Below are positions 1 to 14,304 of a DNA stretch of 64,000 nucleotides, piece by piece. A program made the translations under genes and the position numbers. Position 1 is the first letter of the stretch, and every line of letters starts with the position of its first letter. Source of the stretch: Lineus longissimus (lineage: Eukaryota > Nemertea > Pilidiophora > Heteronemertea > Lineidae); contig NC_088319.1 of NCBI RefSeq assembly GCF_910592395.1, forward strand, positions 1,800,001-1,864,000, given 5' to 3'. Below the pieces are notes generated by a model, which saw only the letters and a list, made by a program, of their open reading frames with translations, was not told the origin of the DNA and made no database searches.

Positions 1-3000
1 AAATTTTGAAAATTATTTCTCAACAAATGTATCAAAATGTAAAAGTAGACAAAGTTTTTCGTAACACCTTGTAGCTGTAAAACCCAAGGCAGGAACCGAC
101 AGATGGACAATAGCATTTAACATGAGACAATCTGCACTGGTAGAAATAATAAAAAGGTGCCTTTTATATGTAAATACATCCATTTTATTACAACAATCAT
201 TTATATTTACAAGTCTTATCACATTTCACTAAGATTCTGTATGAAAAATACATATTCTGAGATACAGGCCGTTTCCATGGCAACAGCTGAGTAACGTCCA
301 GTTTATCATCACAAACTTATTAACTAGTTAACAAAGTTAAGGGTAAAAGCTAGATATTTCACAGAAATTCTAAAAGAATTTTTTTTCCTTCAAATTACTC
401 TAGTTGTTCACTTCTAACGTCCAGCCAGCTCTTTACATAGTGCACATTTCTAGGCCCGTAATGGGGTAATTTATAGGCCTTCTTTTCAAGCTGATATTGT
501 CACTGACGCTTCTAGTCAATCAAGTATAGGCCTAATGAAACTCACTCCCGTCGTGGGCCCCCAAAATGTACACATACACTGGCTTACCACAATGGACGTT
601 GGGCGTGCGAAACTAGAGTAATTTCACGCTACATTGAGTCATAAATTTCTTGGATGATTACCCACAAATCATTCTTGGCCATCACTATTAAAGGCATTTG
701 TCACATAGTTCCTGTATAGGCAGTGCTACAGGTGATACTTCCAAAAGTGTACACTGACAGTTGGTGTAATGTTTGTGTACAGTTTCTGATGCAACACAGA
801 GCTGCCCTCTATAGATGATGTCGTATAGCGTCTTGGTCTCAAAACTCGTTTTCTTTGTTGATACATATTTCTAAATTTCTGGCTCTTCACCACGAGCTTT
901 TGAACTATCTTGAATGCAAATATAACAATGGTCAAATCTAGTTTGCACTCCACTTCTAACTGTCAAGTTTTAGGTGAACAAATTGGGCCAATAATGAACA
1001 CGAGATATACTGCAACTTTGATGATTAAAATCAATCAATCAATCAATCATTAGAATTCTAATACCGCCCTAACTCGAAGGAACTATCCCTCGAATCTTAA
1101 TCGCTAAAAACTTGAACATTAACTACGGTCAGGAACAAAAATTGAGAGATTTTTAAGAATATGAAACTTGAGTAATATACACATATCAAAATATAGAACA
1201 TTCAAGAAACAATAACTTTCTAAAATCTTGAGTATAATCAACGCTATCAATGATGTACATGAAATATATTGTGACCACACATTGAATGAATATACAGCTA
1301 CAGTTCTAGTGATGGCATGCTGATGACGTCACCACAGGAATATATGCCATTCAGGACGTCAAATTGATGTCATGCGCCCGGCATGCCTCGTCATTGGAGC
1401 CAAAATGGAGGTATCGAAAAGTGGCAGCATCAGCGGAGACATTCTTTATAGGTGGCGCACTTCTTGGGCGATGTCAGAAGGGGCCAACATCCAAAGTGGC
1501 TGCCCTACTGGTGTCACTACTGACCTCTATACCCCACCTCAGACATTAATGTTGACGAGATCCAAACCAGGTTGTCACTTAAGCATTCTTGACTGCAGTT
1601 GATTTCAAATGAGATTTATATATATTTATATATTTACTCTTGAAACCATACTTCATAACTCTGACAGGAGGAGAAGCGTGCAATAATGTCGATCGCCACT
1701 TATGTAGCTTACAGAGTTCCTGTGAGAGGGCAGTTGTTGTGTGCATCACAAAATGAGCACAATCATTCTACCAACATTTTGAACACATATTTGGATGTAC
1801 AGTGGAACCTCTCTATTAAGGACACCCTCTCTATTAAGGACACTAGTTTTGGTCCCAAATTTTGTTTCCATTCTGTTTGACTTTAATCAGGACACCTCTC
1901 TATTAAGGACTGCACTTGTCAGTCCCGAGGGTGTCCTTAATAGAGAGGTGCTACTGTACATATTTGTAGTTCCCTCTTCACAAGAACTTTGCATTCATCA
2001 TTAGTGCTGTTCAAGCAGTAACTCTCATAACTCCACTATATGTACAAACCACTTCTACAATTGTATGTACATTTCATATATCTAATATAAGGCAACACAA
2101 ATTTAGTAACTTGGATAGCGGGATCACCTACAAACCTTTTTCCCCAAAGTTGAAAAAACTTTTTTTTGATACACCCACTGACTAGCACCAAAAGTCACAT
2201 GTCGACACAAATAAAAATGAAATTTGCATAAAAACACTAGTCTTTTTCGAGTTATAAGAATAAGTATCGACAAATCGTCTAATGACCTAGATACCATAAT
2301 TGGAAATTTGTCACTGTCGACAAGAATCATGTCATCCTCTACAAACGACTTTTCCTAAGGCATGTTTCCCAATTGAGGAAGTAAGTATGCATCCAGGGAA
2401 ATGGCCTAATATTGTCCGAGACAAGGGGTATTAATAAACAGAGAAACAGAGAAACGAAGAAATCCGGATGGAATCAAGTGTGCTGACACGGTTAATTCAC
2501 AATACATGGACCTCTTGTAATATAGTCATGTGAGGTTTACTTTCATTTTTTCCTTCCACTGACAAAGATAAAACTTCATCCTCATCCGCTATCCAATTAA
2601 CAAAATTGGTTTGACCAATTATACAAAGGGCAAAGTTCCTTCCTGGCAGATTTATTTCAACTCATATTAACTCTTCAAAATTAACGTGGACTACTTTATG
2701 GCAAAACCACAGCGATCTACCCCCATCGACCTGCACAGACCTTCTGAATCAAAACAGTAACCTGAATATCTTTTTCCTGATACCAAGTACATGTACTTTC
2801 TCTTTTTTAGTCATTCATGTGAGTGTACATCAATACTGTAAACTTCAAAATGTTAAAAAAAATTCGGACTGTTCCTATTTTGGTTTTCTATTTTTCGAAT
2901 AAAAAATAAATATTTGCCATTTTTTTCTCACAAATCGAGTTTAATCTCAAAATCCCCTGAAATAATATGCAGGCAAAAATTGGGCTTTTTCAGTTATGAA

Positions 3001-4640
3001 AGTACGCATTGAATTGAGGACAAAATTTCGACTGTGATGTTGTGTACACTGTAATAAATATCTTTGACAGGTAAATTTTTTATCTTTCTGTACGTCTGGT
3101 TACTGTTCAGCGGCACTGTTTATTTCTTATTTCCTGTGCCACTAGTAAATACATTGTACACCAATGGCATTAACAATCATCAAACAGACAACATGCAGAA
3201 TCATACCGACAAATTAGAATACACACAGGTTCTATAAAGCACTGTGCAAATTATGTCACTCTGACCTGACAATTATCGCTGCGATGAGCAATAAAAGAAT
3301 AGCTCATCTGCGGGTAAAACTCATAATCCCTTGGTTTGATAAAGGCTGCAGGTATTGACATACAGTTTCATTGCAATAGTGAATTTGAATTTGTTTGTTT
3401 TTGAAGACCAAACCCCTGAAACCTAGCACAAAATTACTAGCTGGGTTCAAATAAAACATGAGCTGTTAAAACCACTTATACCTTGCACACCCATACCATA
3501 TTTGAGTCAAGTCATCCAATGTAATGAGCAGCTGACATGACCATGCTGCCACTAGCTATCCCCTCCCCCATATGTAGTGAAGATTTATAGGCCTTCACTG
3601 ACCCCATCCCTTGGTATACTCATTTCTAACACCTTACACCCTAAGTGCAGTACTCAGCTTGAGATTTTTCTTGCCGAGTTGTCAGGCTACCTGTCCTCAA
3701 ATTCTGACTTTTCTATTTGACCACCAAGGGCTGATGACGTCTGCCGCAAAGCACCTCCTCCTGCTCCGCAAAGGAGATGAAGTTTTAACTTCACAACAAT
3801 GAACCAATATTTCAATCCTAAGTGTCATGAGGCATGCTTCATGTACTATGGACCCAAATTTCTAATGACGTCATGATGTATGGCGGAATACATGGCATTA
3901 CGTCGTCCCAATTACAACCAAGAAACATCTAAGAAGTGGTTGAACAGCGGGAGCCAAACCACAAGAGTCCTTGCCCCCCCCCCCCCCCAGGTAGATAAAC
4001 CTTCATTGATCCCCCTCCACTCTTAAAACCCTAATGCCTACAATGCAGGCTCAAGCTTTGTACCCAAGGTACTGGCAGTAAAAGTAGCTACAAGAGGCTG
4101 ACTTGTCAGGCTTGTTTTAAAATCGATCATTGATCATTTGCTACCCGTTGCTGAAAATCACCACCAGGCCTTTCCTCAGATATCAATATTTTTCCATTTT
4201 CAACTTCCCTCTTCCCTCTTTCCACTTTCCCCTTTTTACATCTTTACCGCAAGTATAATACACGTGTATCTCGCCACCTCACCACACCTCACATTTTTTC
4301 ACAGGATTCATGGGGGTGCCTGACGGACAGCTATAGTGTTGTGCGAATTCTTTAGAATTGGAGAGCGAACCAATCACCCTGAAAAAAAACGAAAGTATGT
4401 TAGATTTTTTCCAAGGAAAAAGGTGTTGTCGGATTAGGTTTTTAACCATTACTTATCATATGCCAGCAGACACATTGCCAAAAACAAATGAAATGGTACA
4501 GGGACCATGTGCTCATCTCGAGTAATGTTATGCATGTCATTTGCAGTGGATTTGGGGGGAACAGTTTCAGGCCAGTTTCACCAGTTTTGAATCTATTGAA
4601 TAATATTATTCTTCTCGGCTCAATGGCACAAAAGAAAACT
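1..4640 (+). repeat. Segmental duplication, copy A left block
   Basis: Matches 44,463-49,103 at very high identity with only single-base changes and small indels (offset 44,462 at the start, 44,470 near 3.6 kb). Non-coding as far as I can see; all open frames are short and decay-neutral between the copies. Apart from the MITE at 1,800 and simple repeats (caat)n near 1,030 and a C-run near 3,980, nothing is recognised. Confidence 0.95.
1800..1956. mobile_element. pogo/Tigger-type MITE 1
   Basis: Begins cagtggaacctctctattaa and ends in the inverted form, flanked by TA on both sides (1,798-1,799 and 1,957-1,958). The internal CTCTCTATTAAGGACAC motif occurs repeatedly in both orientations. The TIR start CAGTNGAACC and TA target fit Tc1/mariner-pogo (Tigger) elements. 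No transposase. Confidence 0.75.
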
Positions 4641-5162
4641 TGGCTGACTCACTATAAAGCCTGACTGACTAACTGTGGCAGCTTGCCAACTGTGCATAAC
4701 TTACCATTAACAGTGCTGGACTGACTAACTTTGCCTGAGAGAATAACTGGGCCTGACTTACCTATACTGAGCTGGCGTGTGTGCATCACTGACTAACTGT
4801 AAATGGTAGGTCTCCTTGGTTGCAATGCTGCACCAAACCTGCAACACAAAACAAACCATGAACAGATGATATGCCATGGGCCATTGTGCTCACCAGATTA
4901 AACTTTTGTAAAGCTTAAAAAGATTGTTCTCTGATACCTTGTTTTCAAGAAAATTCAATGCCATCTAGAGAGGGAAACAACCTTCTGAAAAGATTGTGTG
5001 ACCAGGGGTTCAGGGGAGCCTGAAGGCTCTTGAAAGTAATGAAGTTGAAAAACTTTCATACACCTGCACCCTGGAGAATCAATTCCCCAAATTGCCAAGC
5101 ATCTTTTCAGGCCTTCCAGTTTGCCGAGCTTGCTTCTCCTAGGAATTTTTTTTTGTGATATA

Positions 5163-5314
5163 CAGTAGAACCTCTCTAATAATGACACCCTCGGGATTGA
5201 CAATTGTTGTCCTTAATAGAGAGGTGTCCTGATTAAAGCTGTCAAATTGAATGAAAATAACCAATTTGGGACCAATACTAGTGTCCTTAATAGAGAGGTG
5301 TCCGCTAATATTTG
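5163..5314. mobile_element. pogo/Tigger-type MITE 2, 3' end deleted
   Basis: Starts cagtagaacctctctaata after TA and keeps the gtgtccttaatagagaggtgtcc inner motif, but lacks the terminal ggaggttccactg. The deletion fuses it to downstream sequence found intact after 14,528 in the related block. Confidence 0.65.
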
Positions 5315-5319
5315 ATGCG

Positions 5320-6530
5320 TGCACCACAGATTAATCTGCTGGTTAATTTACCTCAAAATTTAGTGCATATTGTCCATGTTACTAGATGGGCACAAGTTAT
5401 TTTAGAAAATTTACCAACGAGCGCACATTTTGGATGTTTTTCTTGTGAGGCAGCCGTTCTCCCAGGCCTCAACGAGCACGATCGGGGGGGGGGGGGGGGG
5501 GGCAGTGTGCTTGCTTAGTCGGAAGGCTGGGTGCCTGGGGATTTTATTCTCCAGGGTGACCTGGATAGATGAATGTTCACAGTTATGCCTTATTTATAGG
5601 GCTGATGACATATCAAGCATATCAAGACATGAAATCGGGGTGGGGTGCAGTGTGCTTGCTTAGTCGGAAGGCTGGGTGCCTGGGGATTTTATTCTCCAGG
5701 GTGACCTGGATAGATGATTGTTCACAATTATGCCTTATTTATAGGGCTGATGACATATATCAAGCATATCCAAACACGAACTCCGTTGAATCTCATAAAA
5801 TATCGTTTTTATATGGCCTGGCTATATAGGGCATGTGTCATGTTGTCAGGGGCGATTTGGGAGAGGCAGCCACTGGAAGATCTCGACGATATTACCAATT
5901 ACAATCAGTAGGTCTATTGCGGCGAACAACTTGAAAATTCAAGAATAGACGGAAATTTCCTTGCCAACAGCTATTTTTTGAAGTCACCTAGTCTAAAGTA
6001 AGTAGATAATTTGGAAATTTTGGAATAGTGGCCATCTTGAAATTCAAAGTTTTTTAGCTTGTCGTGGAATGGGTCATGTCCTTGACGGCTATAATCTTAA
6101 ACTTAAGAGGTTCTCATCATTGTTCAAAATATTGGTATCCTGGCACATTTCCTGGCCCAGCTACAGCAAATTCTGATGAAAATGCAACTATTTTGCTGGA
6201 ACTACTTTCGGCCAGTACAAACCATAAGCTATGCTGCACAGCCGGCGTAGCTAAAAAGTAAAAAGTGCAATATCTCGCTTATCAGTGACTTGTTTTTGAT
6301 GATATTTTTATGGTAGGTACTCCAAGCAACGATACATCACATGTCATACCGACTTTGGTTTGACCTATATACTACATATGTAGCATGTTTCTTAACCGGG
6401 ATGAATTCCTAACCAGCAAATATCTATATGGTGAGCACATGGCCCCGGCCCGTTTCATTATCACAGTGGACATTGGGACTGTGTATTAGCCTTGGTAGTC
6501 TACAGTAAACTAGGGCAGATATCGAAAGCA
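5320..6530 (+). repeat. Locally duplicated block, member 1
   Basis: Shares segments with 12,788-13,430, 14,520-15,530 and 50,515-50,930: ctgatgacatatcaagcata, gggagaggcagccactggaag, tggaatgggtcatgtccttgacgg, and ggccatcttgaaattcaaag. Has an internal tandem duplication (5,505-5,640 / 5,650-5,765) and a G-run near 5,485. No frame is conserved across copies, so I regard it as non-coding. Confidence 0.8.
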
Positions 6531-9500
6531 TGAATTTACCTCCGTGGGGATTCCCCAGTTTAAACATGCGATGGGATTTTTGCCTTGGAGAGTTTTAGTC
6601 TGTGATTTGGTAGTTGATATAGCTTGGAATCAGTGAAACCTTGGAACCAGTGATAAACCTTGGAATAGTCAGTACTAAACCGTGGAATCACTGTGCAAGT
6701 ACCGCGTGAAATCGGGTGCGTTCCTTCCACGATTTATACCCTTCCAACTGCCAATCTCGTCCCAGCTGAGTTTATTGATAAGCCCCCCTCTTAGGAGGGG
6801 CTCTTAAGATACACGTGTGTGCGGGAGTACATAATGTAAATGAATGATGAGAAATAAAGAGAGCTATTGTATATCCTACAAACAATTTTTTTTGGTATTT
6901 TTCTGACTTAACTCCGTTGAGTTTACCGATTTCTTCGCGATCTTCCGGTGGTGGTTGCTATCCCATTGGTTGAAATTAATTTAAATTAAATTTAAATTAA
7001 TTAAAATCTTCATGGGAATTCGCTACATCATATGCCTAAGAAATTGGCCAATTATATTAATATTCTATAAGAGAAATATCCGTCCTAAATAATGACAGAA
7101 AAGGGTGGTTTATTTCAATTTTGTGTCGACATGGTCGAGGTCACGTGACATAAAAACAAAACAATCGCACACACCCGTCCAAAAAAGGCACTTTAAGAAA
7201 AACAAATACGTTTTTCCAGCTTAAACCACACTGACGACTAAGTTATATTGGTCTACTGCCCAAATCTGAAGTATCTAATAGAATCACAAACTAGAACTAG
7301 CTCTATTTAGCTATAGTTGCGTGAAAAATTCGGGCGAGCGACGTTCATTCTGTACCGTAGCGGCCAATAATTAAACTACTTTCAGCCGTCTGCTCCGGTC
7401 TCGTTAGGGAGTTTTTCCCAAATGTACGCGATGATGACGTGCCCCATTAACAGGACGTAACATCTATTTTAAAAATGCGTTTCGAAAGTGAATGCATGAG
7501 GACAACACATTTACCGTGAATAAGGACAATCACAATGTATTACATTACCAAAACAAAAATGTGTCGGAAGGAACTATGGATGGTCCCAACATGGGGGGTT
7601 GGGGGGGGGGTCCCCTCCATTGTACTGGGTAAAAACGTTACGCTATCGTAGGGGGGTTCGGGGGTGCTCCCCCGACCTAAAGGGGGGCTCACTAAGTCCT
7701 TGAATTTACATATTAGCAATTTGCCAGTAGTTCCAGAAACCACCTTTTTGTGGAGGATGACGTCATCATGGAATGCATTTGAAATGCGTTGTTGACGTCA
7801 AAAAATAAACTTATATTCATGACGGGCCGCAATTGCAAATATCTAATGATTTCTTTTCAATGAAAGCAAAAGAAAGGTTTTGTGATTGTTTTGTATTCCA
7901 TATACTAATATGTTAAGAGCAAGCTCTAGTGAACTCACACAACTGTTTGACATGGGGAGCTCCCCCAAACCCCCGTCCTTCTGACATATTTAGCCAGTAC
8001 ATTGAGGGATGAGTCCCCCAAACCCCCTCCCCCGTTCTCTGATAGTGACCGGTTTCAGCCAGCACATTGGGGGAAGGCCCCCCAACCCCCCCCCCCCCAT
8101 TGGACTCTGAAAATAGAATTCCTTGGAGATGCTGAACCACAAGGCCCCGCAAAGAAATAGTCCCCGCCCGCCCCGGTAGCTGTCTCATATCTGCTCACAG
8201 AAGCAGCTGTTTGTGGTGAAATAATGATTGAATTTTCCACCTGCTAGCATAGATAGATCTATTTGTGTATGTTTCTTGAATTAAATGCATCTTGTCATTA
8301 AAGGGGGACTATAGGCAGGAGCAGAGGGGCTAATTTGGCCATCTTCAGGTGACTTATATACACAGTGAGGGCCGTCATGTCAGATTCAGCACTAAATATA
8401 TTCCTCGTACAAAGATGAATCACTTCGACATACTGTGAGATGTGAGAGACCCGTATTGGCGACTTTGTGTAACTTTATCTTGCCTGCCTAGCTGCTGCCT
8501 ATATTGTCCCTTTAAGACTCAAACAGATTGCTGCTGCAGTGTTTGACGTGGGAAGTTAACTAATCAAAGTTAATGGTAGTCGTCAAAGTAAAGACAAACT
8601 GTTCATATATGTATAGGCTATTGCAAGCGTAGGGTGTTTTCGTTTGTGGCCTTCATACACTAAAAGCATAACCAGTCCCCCCCCCTCCCCCCATCCGTAA
8701 ACAGGGACATTCCCAGTTAGCAACCAGTTGGCATGCATTGAGTTCATAGTAAATACATATCCGCACAACAAACCGAACACTGATGGGATCGAGACCTATT
8801 TTAACAAGACAAAACCAAAGGGACGTGCGTCATACGAAGTGGTATTCAATAGATATTATGCTTCACGTCTGTCAATAATTCATAAAAGAATTCAGTTTCC
8901 TTTCTTTCCCGTTCATTCAATCATTGACGTAAACTATACGAACAATCTCTATCTACCGGTACTTAGTCGATGAATGGTTACTTCGCAAAGGGATTTTGGG
9001 GTAATCTAGATACGATACTAAGTTAATTGTTGGCTAGTTGGCCAAATTGGACAGTTGCCAGCAAAGCGAAGTAAAAGACAAACTGTTCAATAGCTATATG
9101 AGATATTGCAAGTGTAGGGTGTTTGCGCCTGTGGTCTAGTATAGACATACACTGAAAGCAAATAACCAGGGTCCCCCCCCCCTCCGCAACCGGGGGCTTT
9201 AAGAACCAGTTGGCGTGCATTGATTACATTGGACAGTTCATTAACTTGAGGCATGACCGCCCCCAGTATGATATGCATTGATCAGGCCAAGGTCCCTTCA
9301 CACTGATTGGCGAAAACTTTTCGCTGCCTGTAGCTAGGACGTGGTAAGTTGATGAACAGTGGTTGGCATTGCGAATCAACTGATCACTAACTTCTAATTA
9401 GTGGTTAGGCCTATGGTGTGGTTTTGTTAGGTCTATTGACGATCTCCAAAAAAATAAATCGCATTAAAATAAAACCCGTATCGGCCTATCTTAAACCCTT

Positions 9501-10754
9501 GCAGATATTGATGCAAAGGCCAATGGTACAACCATTAGACAAACTGGTATCGCCAACCCATTGTCCATCTTCGATTCACTCAAACAATTTTGAATGGCAT
9601 AAACGACAATGCGCATAATATCGTGGCGTGCATATTCAAAAACGGTATGACTAGAACGGTGAGTCTATAGAGTACTGTAGAACGGAAAATTTTCGCCGCA
9701 AAATATTTTCGCGAATCAAGATATTTTTTCCAATCAAATTTAAATTGTCTACTTTGACATAGAGCTCTTATAGTGAATAGGCGCTGTAGTTTGGATGGCT
9801 ATATTAGAATACTCAAATCCACTGTAAACATGTCTCATTGTGTCGGGTAGGCCAATGTAGTACACAAAAATGGGTATATAATACGAGTAATTATGCAACG
9901 GTCATTCAAGAGGTGTGGAATTTGTGTTTGTTAGGGGTAATTATCATACGTGTTAATTGATAAGACTTTTCTTGAAATGGACACTTTAATGTGGTGTTTG
10001 TAAAAGCCTATACCAAACTGTGATACTCAACCAAACCATACTTTCAATCGAAATAAAAAATGCACTGTACATGTGGCGTAGGTGTTCCCAAACTTTTTGT
10101 GGTTAGTGTATATCTTAGGAGATATCATATGGAAATTTCAAGTATTCATTTACTTTTGACCGGAGGTGTACACACACTTTGCGTCTGCAAAAAACAACAA
10201 CACAGAGCAAACGCCTACGTGCGTAAACCTGTTTCGAGTCAAGTTGCGAAAACACCCTTTCATTTACTTCGGTTCAAGCTTGTACGATCATGCATCGCCT
10301 CAATAGACATACCTCGATGTGACTTATTATGCAGAGTCTGACCTTTTGACATGTTGTTTTATAGGAATGCAAATTCAAATCCTAAGATAACACTAGTTTT
10401 GTTATAGTCGTGTGATAAACATTTTAGATTATGATCATCTCATTTTTTCATTCTCTTGACACATTTGACATCATACATACTAAGCATGGTGTACATATAT
10501 AGCCTATTATGCCGACATTAAATTATCTTCATGTAGCAATTTGAATAAATCATCACCGCGTTCATATTCAGAAACCATAAACTTTAATACAAGTCGTGTA
10601 TTTCAAAGAGTTTAATCACAACACGTATTCATCGTTTATGGTTCGACATATTTCCTTTCTCCGCGGGTCTGCACAATTTTTTTCAGAATCGATGGACATG
10701 ATGGATTTATGCATTTTGTTTACACTTTACATACAGTGTATACGTAACCATAAA
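6531..10754. other. Copy-A-specific stretch without recognised genes
   Basis: Apart from the MITE at 8,298, it holds G/C-run-rich sequence at 7,590-7,690 and 7,960-8,095 (several runs of five or more G or C, possible quadruplexes), and a ~490-bp-spaced duplication (8,585-8,740 and 9,073-9,230, sharing gacaaactgttca, attgcaag-gtagggtgttt and aaccag-tcccccc). No coding exon is seen. Confidence 0.6.
8298..8515. mobile_element. TTAA-flanked MITE
   Basis: Bounded by TTAA on both sides, with terminal inverted repeats aaagggggactataggcag and its partner ctgcctatattgtcccttt. The length of about 218 bp and the interior (gtcagattcagcactaaatatattc, gtgagagacc) match the other copies. The TTAA target suggests piggyBac-type mobilisation; no transposase is present. 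Confidence 0.75.
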
Positions 10755-11290
10755 GGCCTGTGTACACTAGTAAAATATTAGCAACATTTGTACAACATTT
10801 CCAGTTGCAACAAATGTTGCAAAAATGTTGCGTAGTGTGTACAGAGCAAAACGCGTCTTACAACATGTTGTAAAAATGTTGCAAACTCTTCAGCCAATCA
10901 GAAATAGGATTTGCGTCACGTGATCTACCTGAGGTCATGTGACTTGAACAAGAAGCTGGTATAGCAACTCTCAAGTGAGTGTCTTGCTTCGTAGGGTGGT
11001 GAAACCTTTTCTAGAAGTTTCATCCATTCGCAGGAAGTTTTTGTATGACGGCTTGTCAGTCAGCCGCAACTCCTTTAACAGGCAGTGATATGCCCCATGA
11101 TCCATCCTCATTTTGATCCAGGGCCTGGTCCATATTCTCTTTGGTTATTTCGCCGCCTCTTCCTTGCTAATTTGTTGCAATTTTGTTGCTAGTGTACACA
11201 GGGCCTTGAAGTGCTTGTTGCAAAATTGTTGTAAAAATGTTGGTAAAATGTTGGTAAAATGTTGCTAATATTTTACTAGTGTACACCCTG
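10755..11290 (-). mobile_element. PIF/Harbinger-derived element, left member of an inverted pair
   Basis: Ends in matching inverted sequences (gtgtacactagtaaaatatt ... aatattttactagtgtacac). Its interior, read on the minus strand, keeps part of a Harbinger transposase N-terminus: KRRR-NNQREYGPGPG, then in another frame LLKELRLTD and NFLRMDE. Too short and frameshifted to be active. Confidence 0.7.
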
Positions 11291-11336
11291 CTTACACTAG
11301 TAAAATGTTGCTAATATTTTACTAGTGTACACCCTG

Positions 11337-12040
11337 CTTACACTAGTAAAATATTAGCAACATTTTACCAACATTTTTACAACAATTTTGCAACAAGCAC
11401 TTCAAGGCCCTGTGTACGCTAGCAACAAAATTGCAACAAATTAGCAACATTTTTACAACATGTTGGTAAATTGTTGCAAACTTTTTAGTGGGAACAAAGG
11501 GAAATAGGTATTTTCGAGGGAAAATAGATGATTCCAAGGAGAGAAGATGTGTTTTGAGTGCTTCTGCAGCAATTTTAGCTGTCATTGTTGAGAGACGGAA
11601 GAGGCGGCGAAATAACCAAAGAGAATATGGACCAGGCCCTGGATCAAAATGAGGGTGGATCATGGGGCATACCACTGCCTGTTAAAGGAGTTGCGGCTGA
11701 CTGACAACCCGTCATACAAAAACTTCCTGCGAATGGATGAAACTTCTAGAAAAGGTTTCATCACCCTACGAAGCAAGACACTCACTTGAGAGTTGCTATA
11801 ACTGCTTCTTGTTCAAGTCACATGACCTCAGGTAGATCACATGACGCAAATCCTATTTCTGATTGGCTGAAGAGTTTGCAACATTTTTACAACATGCAAC
11901 AAAGAATTGCATTGCATTTAATTTGCAACATTTTTACAACAATTTTACAACATGTTGTAAGACGCGTTTTGCTCTGTACACACTACGCAACATTTTTGCA
12001 ACATTTGTTGCAACTGGAAATGTTGTAAAAATGTTGCTAA
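11337..12040 (+). mobile_element. PIF/Harbinger-derived element, right member of an inverted pair
   Basis: Inverted, longer relative of the element at 10,755. Plus strand encodes AAILAVIVERRKRRRNNQRE then a stop (near 11,650), and after a frame change CLLKELRLTDNPSYKNFLRM at about 11,670-11,735. That is the typical N-terminal signature of PIF/Harbinger transposases. Its right end lacks the final actagtgtacac. Runs of aacatttttacaac repeats fill both ends. Confidence 0.75.
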
Positions 12041-12079
12041 TGTGCGAGTTAAAATAAAACGTTTTTATTAGAAGAATCT

Positions 12080-12787
12080 GCAAGAAGGGTTTGCACATGC
12101 TTTTTGGCTTTCCACATGCTTTTTGGGAATTAGCCTTCCTTTAATTTTAGGCCTAGATCAGGTCCACAACCATTGCAAGGAAATTCAAGGTATCTTTTTG
12201 CCCTCCTCTTCTAGGACAGACAATGTCTGTTTGGCGACACTTCCGGTCGGGGATTGTAAATTTTCTTCCCAATTCATAATGGGGAGTAGATTTGGCGGTG
12301 TTTACTATGTTCCAAAAACTGTTCCGCAACGTCATCATAGGCTTTCATCAGTCATCACGTACATGCAATAGCGCTAGCATCGTCTGCTCATGCATTAGGA
12401 TTTTTCCAGAAACGATAATTTCTTTTAGTTTTTATTACGGTATCATCAAAATTACAGACAGTTTCATAGCTGAGAAGCATCATACATTAGTTCAGAATAT
12501 TACAATCAATTATATTACATAGAAAAGTCTATATACCCCGGTATAATTGATTTAATTGGGCACTACATTCGTGTTCGCTCATGAATACTAAAAATTGATC
12601 GCACAAAAGTCCTGGTCACGTGAACGATGGCTCTTCCATTCATTGCCGCTACTTAACTTTGCAACAATTAACTTTGCAAAACAAATAACCAATTCAAACA
12701 CAAAAAAAACAATTTAGCAACACTTTGATATTTTATCATGTAGAGTATGTGACATTTCATGCGTTTATTAGGAAGAAAAGATGAGAG
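12080..12787 (+). repeat. Dispersed repeat, member 1 of an inverted pair with 42,236-43,024
   Basis: About 700 bp, highly similar to the reverse complement of 42,236-43,024, from gcaagaagggtttgcacatg to ttattaggaagaaaa. The most conserved part is 12,150-12,340. No protein domain recognised in the open frames of either strand. Confidence 0.8.
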
Positions 12788-13430
12788 ATGAATGTTCACA
12801 GTTACGCCTTATTTATAGGGCTGATGACATATCAAGCATATCAAGACATGAAATCGGGGTGGGGGGGGGGGGGGGGGGGGGAGTGTGCTTGCTTTAGTCG
12901 GAAGGCCAGGTGCCTGGGGAATTCATTCTCCAGGGTGACCTGGCGAGATGAATGTTCACAGTTATGCCTTATTTTATATAGGGCTGGTGACATATCAAGC
13001 ATATCCAGACATGTAATCGGTTGCATCTGATAAGATATCGATTTTTTTATGGCTTGGTTATATAGGGCATGTGTCAAGTTGTCAGGGCACTTTGGGAGAG
13101 GCAGTCACTGGAAGAACTCGACGAACAACTTTAAAATTCAACTTGAGAATATTCGGAAATTCCCTTGCCAACAGCTATTTTTTTAAGTCACCTAGTCAAA
13201 AGTAATTTGGAAATTTTGGAATAGTGGCCATCTTGAAATTCAAAGACTTTTAGCTTGTCGTGGAATGGGTCATGTCCTTGACGGCTATAATCTTAAACTT
13301 AAGAGGTTCTCATCATTGTTCAAAATATTGGTATCCTGGCACATTTCCTGGCCCAGCTACAGCAAATTCTGATGAAAATGCAACTATTTTGCTGGAACTA
13401 CTTTCGGCCAGTACAAACCACAAGCCATGA
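12788..13430 (+). repeat. Locally duplicated block, member 2
   Basis: Diverged copy of the 5.5-6.2 kb block with a long G-run at about 12,858-12,880 and its own partial internal duplication. From 13,430 to 14,290 the sequence is unlike the other members and nothing is recognised in it. Confidence 0.8.
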
Positions 13431-14304
13431 TAGATGGGGTCAAACATATTGAGAGACACATGTTGGGTGCCATGTTCTGTGAGGCTTAGAGTTCAAGACA
13501 GTTGATGTATGATACCCATGGTTACATATTGTCCTAACGTATCAAAATATAGTCATCTTAAACTGAAATATACTTTGTTGGTGCTCATTTTGCAAATCAG
13601 AGTTAAAAATCCAGGACATGGCCTACTTCCTTGATGTACATTCTGTATACCCTGCACTAGTATGCATGTGTCAGTTAGGCGTTGGTGTAGTGGTTGCTAT
13701 GGCTAGGGCATTTTCACCATTAGTTAAGTTAGTTCATTGTAGAGTTTGAAGTAATTAGTACATATACCTAATTAATAATATATCCCAAATGTCCACTTAG
13801 ATTAGTTAGCATAGCCCCATTGGTTTATAATATCTATGATTTTTTTAATCTTTCACTAATGGGTGGATGGGGCCCATGTGGTCAGCATGAGCTAGTAGTT
13901 AGTTAGTATTCCAACAGACAACATGCTTGGGGTTGTTTCTTTTGTATTGCTATCCAGTCAATCACGGATGCCTCTCCATCCCGGAAATAGTTTATGGCTA
14001 AATTGAGGGTGTCCTGCCTGCAGCAGATATGCCACTCAGCGTAAACCAAACCGAGGCCATCAGATAACGCGGGAACTGATATCAATTACATATTCCAGTT
14101 CTGGATCGTAGACCGAGTAGGTCTATTGCGGCAAACAACTTGAAAATTCAAGAATAGTCGGAAATTTCCTTGCCAACAGCTATTTTTTGAAGTCATCTAG
14201 TCTAAAGTAATTTGGAAATCTTGGAATAGTGGGAAATTGTTTTTTTTTTAATGAAGATAGAAAAGATTTCAACAAAACATTGTTGTGTTCATCCAGGTGA
14301 TATA

